From Tenacibaculum jejuense (GTDB taxonomy: Bacteria > Bacteroidota > Bacteroidia > Flavobacteriales > Flavobacteriaceae): a DNA stretch of 64,000 nucleotides. The notes under the pieces were generated by a model. The model saw nothing but the letters and a program-made list of their open reading frames with translations. It made no database searches and had not been told where the DNA came from. Made by a program: the position numbers and the translations under genes. The stretch covers positions 496,001 through 560,000 of the forward strand of contig NZ_LT899436.1 in assembly GCF_900198195.1 (NCBI RefSeq), written 5' to 3'. Positions within the stretch are counted from its first letter, which is position 1, and each line of letters starts with the position of its first letter. Below are positions 62,642 to 64,000 of the stretch, in pieces.

Positions 62642-64000
62642 ATGAAACAATTAACCTCATTAAAATTAACGATAGCAGTAATACTGCTATCGTGTAATTT
62701 CTCCGTAGCCAAGGCTCAAGAGTTATACGAATTATCTCAGAAAGAAAACTTAAAAGTTAAAAAGCTAGAACGCTTAGGAGAAAAATATTACGAAACTCAT
62801 AGTAAAGGTAAGGGCAGCGGATTTAAATTATTCATGCGAAACTTGTATTGGGCAAAACGTAATCAAGATGCAAATGGTCGTGTAATTAGTGACAGGCAAG
62901 TTGTAGATGAATGTGAAAAATTTAACAAGCAGTACAACACAAAAGAAATTCAATCTAGACAAGCACGAAATGTGAGTGGATGGAAAGAATTAGGGCCATT
63001 TAACTGGACTAGAACTAGGAGTTGGTCTCCAGGTTTGGGTAGAATAGTTTCTATTGCTGTTGAACCAAATCAACAAAACATTATTTACGCAGGTTCACCT
63101 GGTGGAGGTATTTGGAAAACTACAAACGGAGGTTCTTCTTGGACACCCTTAGGAGATAATATGACAAACATGTCTATTTGGTCTATAGCTATAGATCCAA
63201 CAAATTCTAATACTGTTTACCTTGGGAATTCTGCTGGACAAATCATGAGATCTACTAATGGAGGTTCATCTTGGTCGCAAATTTATAGAGTAAGCGGAAC
63301 ACCAAGAAGAATTTTAATTCATCCTAATGGAAATACAATTTTTATAGGAACTTCTAGAGCGCTATATCGTTCTACAAACAAAGGAGCTAGTTTTTCTTCA
63401 GTATTAAATGCAAATTCAGAAGACGTAGAATTTAAACCAGGAAATACAAATGTAGTTTATGCCTGCGGAAGTAGTTTTTATAAATCAACAAATGGAGGTG
63501 CTTCTTTTAGTAGAATTACCAGTGGTTTAAGTCGAACAGAACGTATGAAAATGGCTGTAACTCCTGCAAATCCAAATATGGTGTATTTAGTACAAAAAAG
63601 AGGTAGTAGTTTTGGATATATATACAGATCTACGAATAGCGGATCTAGTTTCTCTACAAGATCAAGTTATCAAACACTTTCTACAAATGATGTGTATTTT
63701 ACACAAGCTTCAAGAGATATGGCAATCACAGTTTCAAATACAAATGCAAATGAAGTTCATGTTGGAGGAATGGATTATTCTAGGTCTTTAGATGGTGGAG
63801 TTTCATTTACAAAATTAGCATCATGGAGCAGTCCTGGAGATCGCTCTTATGTTCATGCTGATATCGAAGTAATGCAATATATCAACGGAACTATTTATGT
63901 AGGTAGCGACGGTGGAATCTTTAGAAGTTCAGATCGTGGAAATAATATGCGCGATTTAACTCAAGGAGGATTAGCTGTTCGTCAATATTATAGAATAGGA
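62642..64000 (+). CDS. Secreted sortilin/BNR-repeat protein, 3' end outside window
   Basis: An open frame starts at ATG 62642, 29 bases after the protease stop, and continues past 64000 (453 codons seen). It begins with a signal peptide (LTIAVILLSCNFSVAKAQ), a propeptide-like region, then GRIVSIAVEPNQQNIIYAGS, GGGIWKTTNGGSSW and further ..STNGG.SW/F repeats. It is a clear paralogue of the 854-aa protein at 13728-16292 (GRINTIAVDPNNPNTYYIGA and GGIWKSTDAGTSW there). A C-terminal T9SS sorting domain is expected but not visible. It is likely cotranscribed with the metalloprotease. Confidence 0.85.
   Translation, partial: MKQLTSLKLTIAVILLSCNFSVAKAQELYELSQKENLKVKKLERLGEKYYETHSKGKGSGFKLFMRNLYWAKRNQDANGRVISDRQVVDECEKFNKQYNTKEIQSRQARNVSGWKELGPFNWTRTRSWSPGLGRIVSIAVEPNQQNIIYAGSPGGGIWKTTNGGSSWTPLGDNMTNMSIWSIAIDPTNSNTVYLGNSAGQIMRSTNGGSSWSQIYRVSGTPRRILIHPNGNTIFIGTSRALYRSTNKGASFSSVLNANSEDVEFKPGNTNVVYACGSSFYKSTNGGASFSRITSGLSRTERMKMAVTPANPNMVYLVQKRGSSFGYIYRSTNSGSSFSTRSSYQTLSTNDVYFTQASRDMAITVSNTNANEVHVGGMDYSRSLDGGVSFTKLASWSSPGDRSYVHADIEVMQYINGTIYVGSDGGIFRSSDRGNNMRDLTQGGLAVRQYYRIG

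Overview
The window is AT-rich bacterial DNA from the Bacteroidota, almost certainly a marine member of the Flavobacteriaceae (Tenacibaculum/Kordia/Aquimarina-like; the genus cannot be fixed from sequence alone). The evidence is several secreted proteins with C-terminal type IX secretion (T9SS) sorting domains, a giant SprB-like adhesin, Bacteroidota promoters of the form TTTG-N19-TAnnTTTG, almost no Shine-Dalgarno sequences, and typical flavobacterial neighbourhoods (FtsX-DUF3098-UppP-TruB; Crp plus DUF2892; LytTR regulator with LytS-like kinase).

Layout. 0-2.9 kb: a C39-like/VKOR/DsbA fusion, a possible structured small RNA and a PAS-LuxR regulator. 2.86-4.79 kb: a very small integrated element, bounded by an 84-85 bp direct repeat of the 3' half of a tRNA(CAT) gene plus its terminator. 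It carries a 42-aa ORF, an EVE-like/HNH endonuclease and a NUDIX hydrolase in one tight operon, with no integrase. 4.8-12.6 kb: a polyprenyl diphosphate synthase, then a TetR-controlled RND efflux operon (TetR, TolC-like, adaptor, pump) whose promoter overlaps a perfect 10-bp inverted repeat. 12.7-19.3 kb: recX, a six-cysteine leader-type peptide, a secreted sortilin/BNR-like protein, a lipoprotein, an L-threonine dehydrogenase-like enzyme and a thioredoxin-like protein. 19.6-26.2 kb: the 2221-aa SprB-like adhesin, with a large internal tandem duplication.

26.3-33.4 kb: an outer-membrane barrel, housekeeping genes (truB, uppP, ftsX), methylmalonyl-CoA epimerase and an uncharacterised three-gene operon led by a DUF2589 protein. 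34-37.6 kb: two paralogous exported or anchored proteins, a multi-pass membrane protein and a NarL-type histidine kinase/response regulator pair. 37.8-41 kb: rbfA, a LolC/E-like permease, a 648-bp gene-free stretch with two diverged repeats, and dusB. 41.1-44.4 kb: the most unusual cluster. A degenerate Lgt-like membrane protein overlaps a cysteine-rich radical SAM protein resembling archaeal tetraether synthase (Tes/MJ0619); four related small membrane proteins follow, the last interrupted by an in-frame stop.

44.4-54.6 kb: a Gfo/Idh/MocA oxidoreductase, an overlapping operon of c-type cytochrome, YceI, OB-fold and DUF5777 proteins, lepA, a T9SS cargo protein, a Bax-inhibitor-like protein and Crp/DUF2892. 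54.8-60 kb: LytTR regulator and kinase, CPBP protease and TonB-dependent receptor. 60.6 kb to the end: a secreted M12B-like metalloprotease with three carbohydrate-binding modules, and the first 453 codons of a second sortilin/BNR-like secreted protein that runs off the window.

The best candidates for something undescribed are the tRNA-bounded nuclease/NUDIX nano-island, the Lgt-like/Tes-like/small-membrane-protein cluster and the DUF2589 operon. All functional statements come from reading the sequence and recalling protein families; no database search was run.
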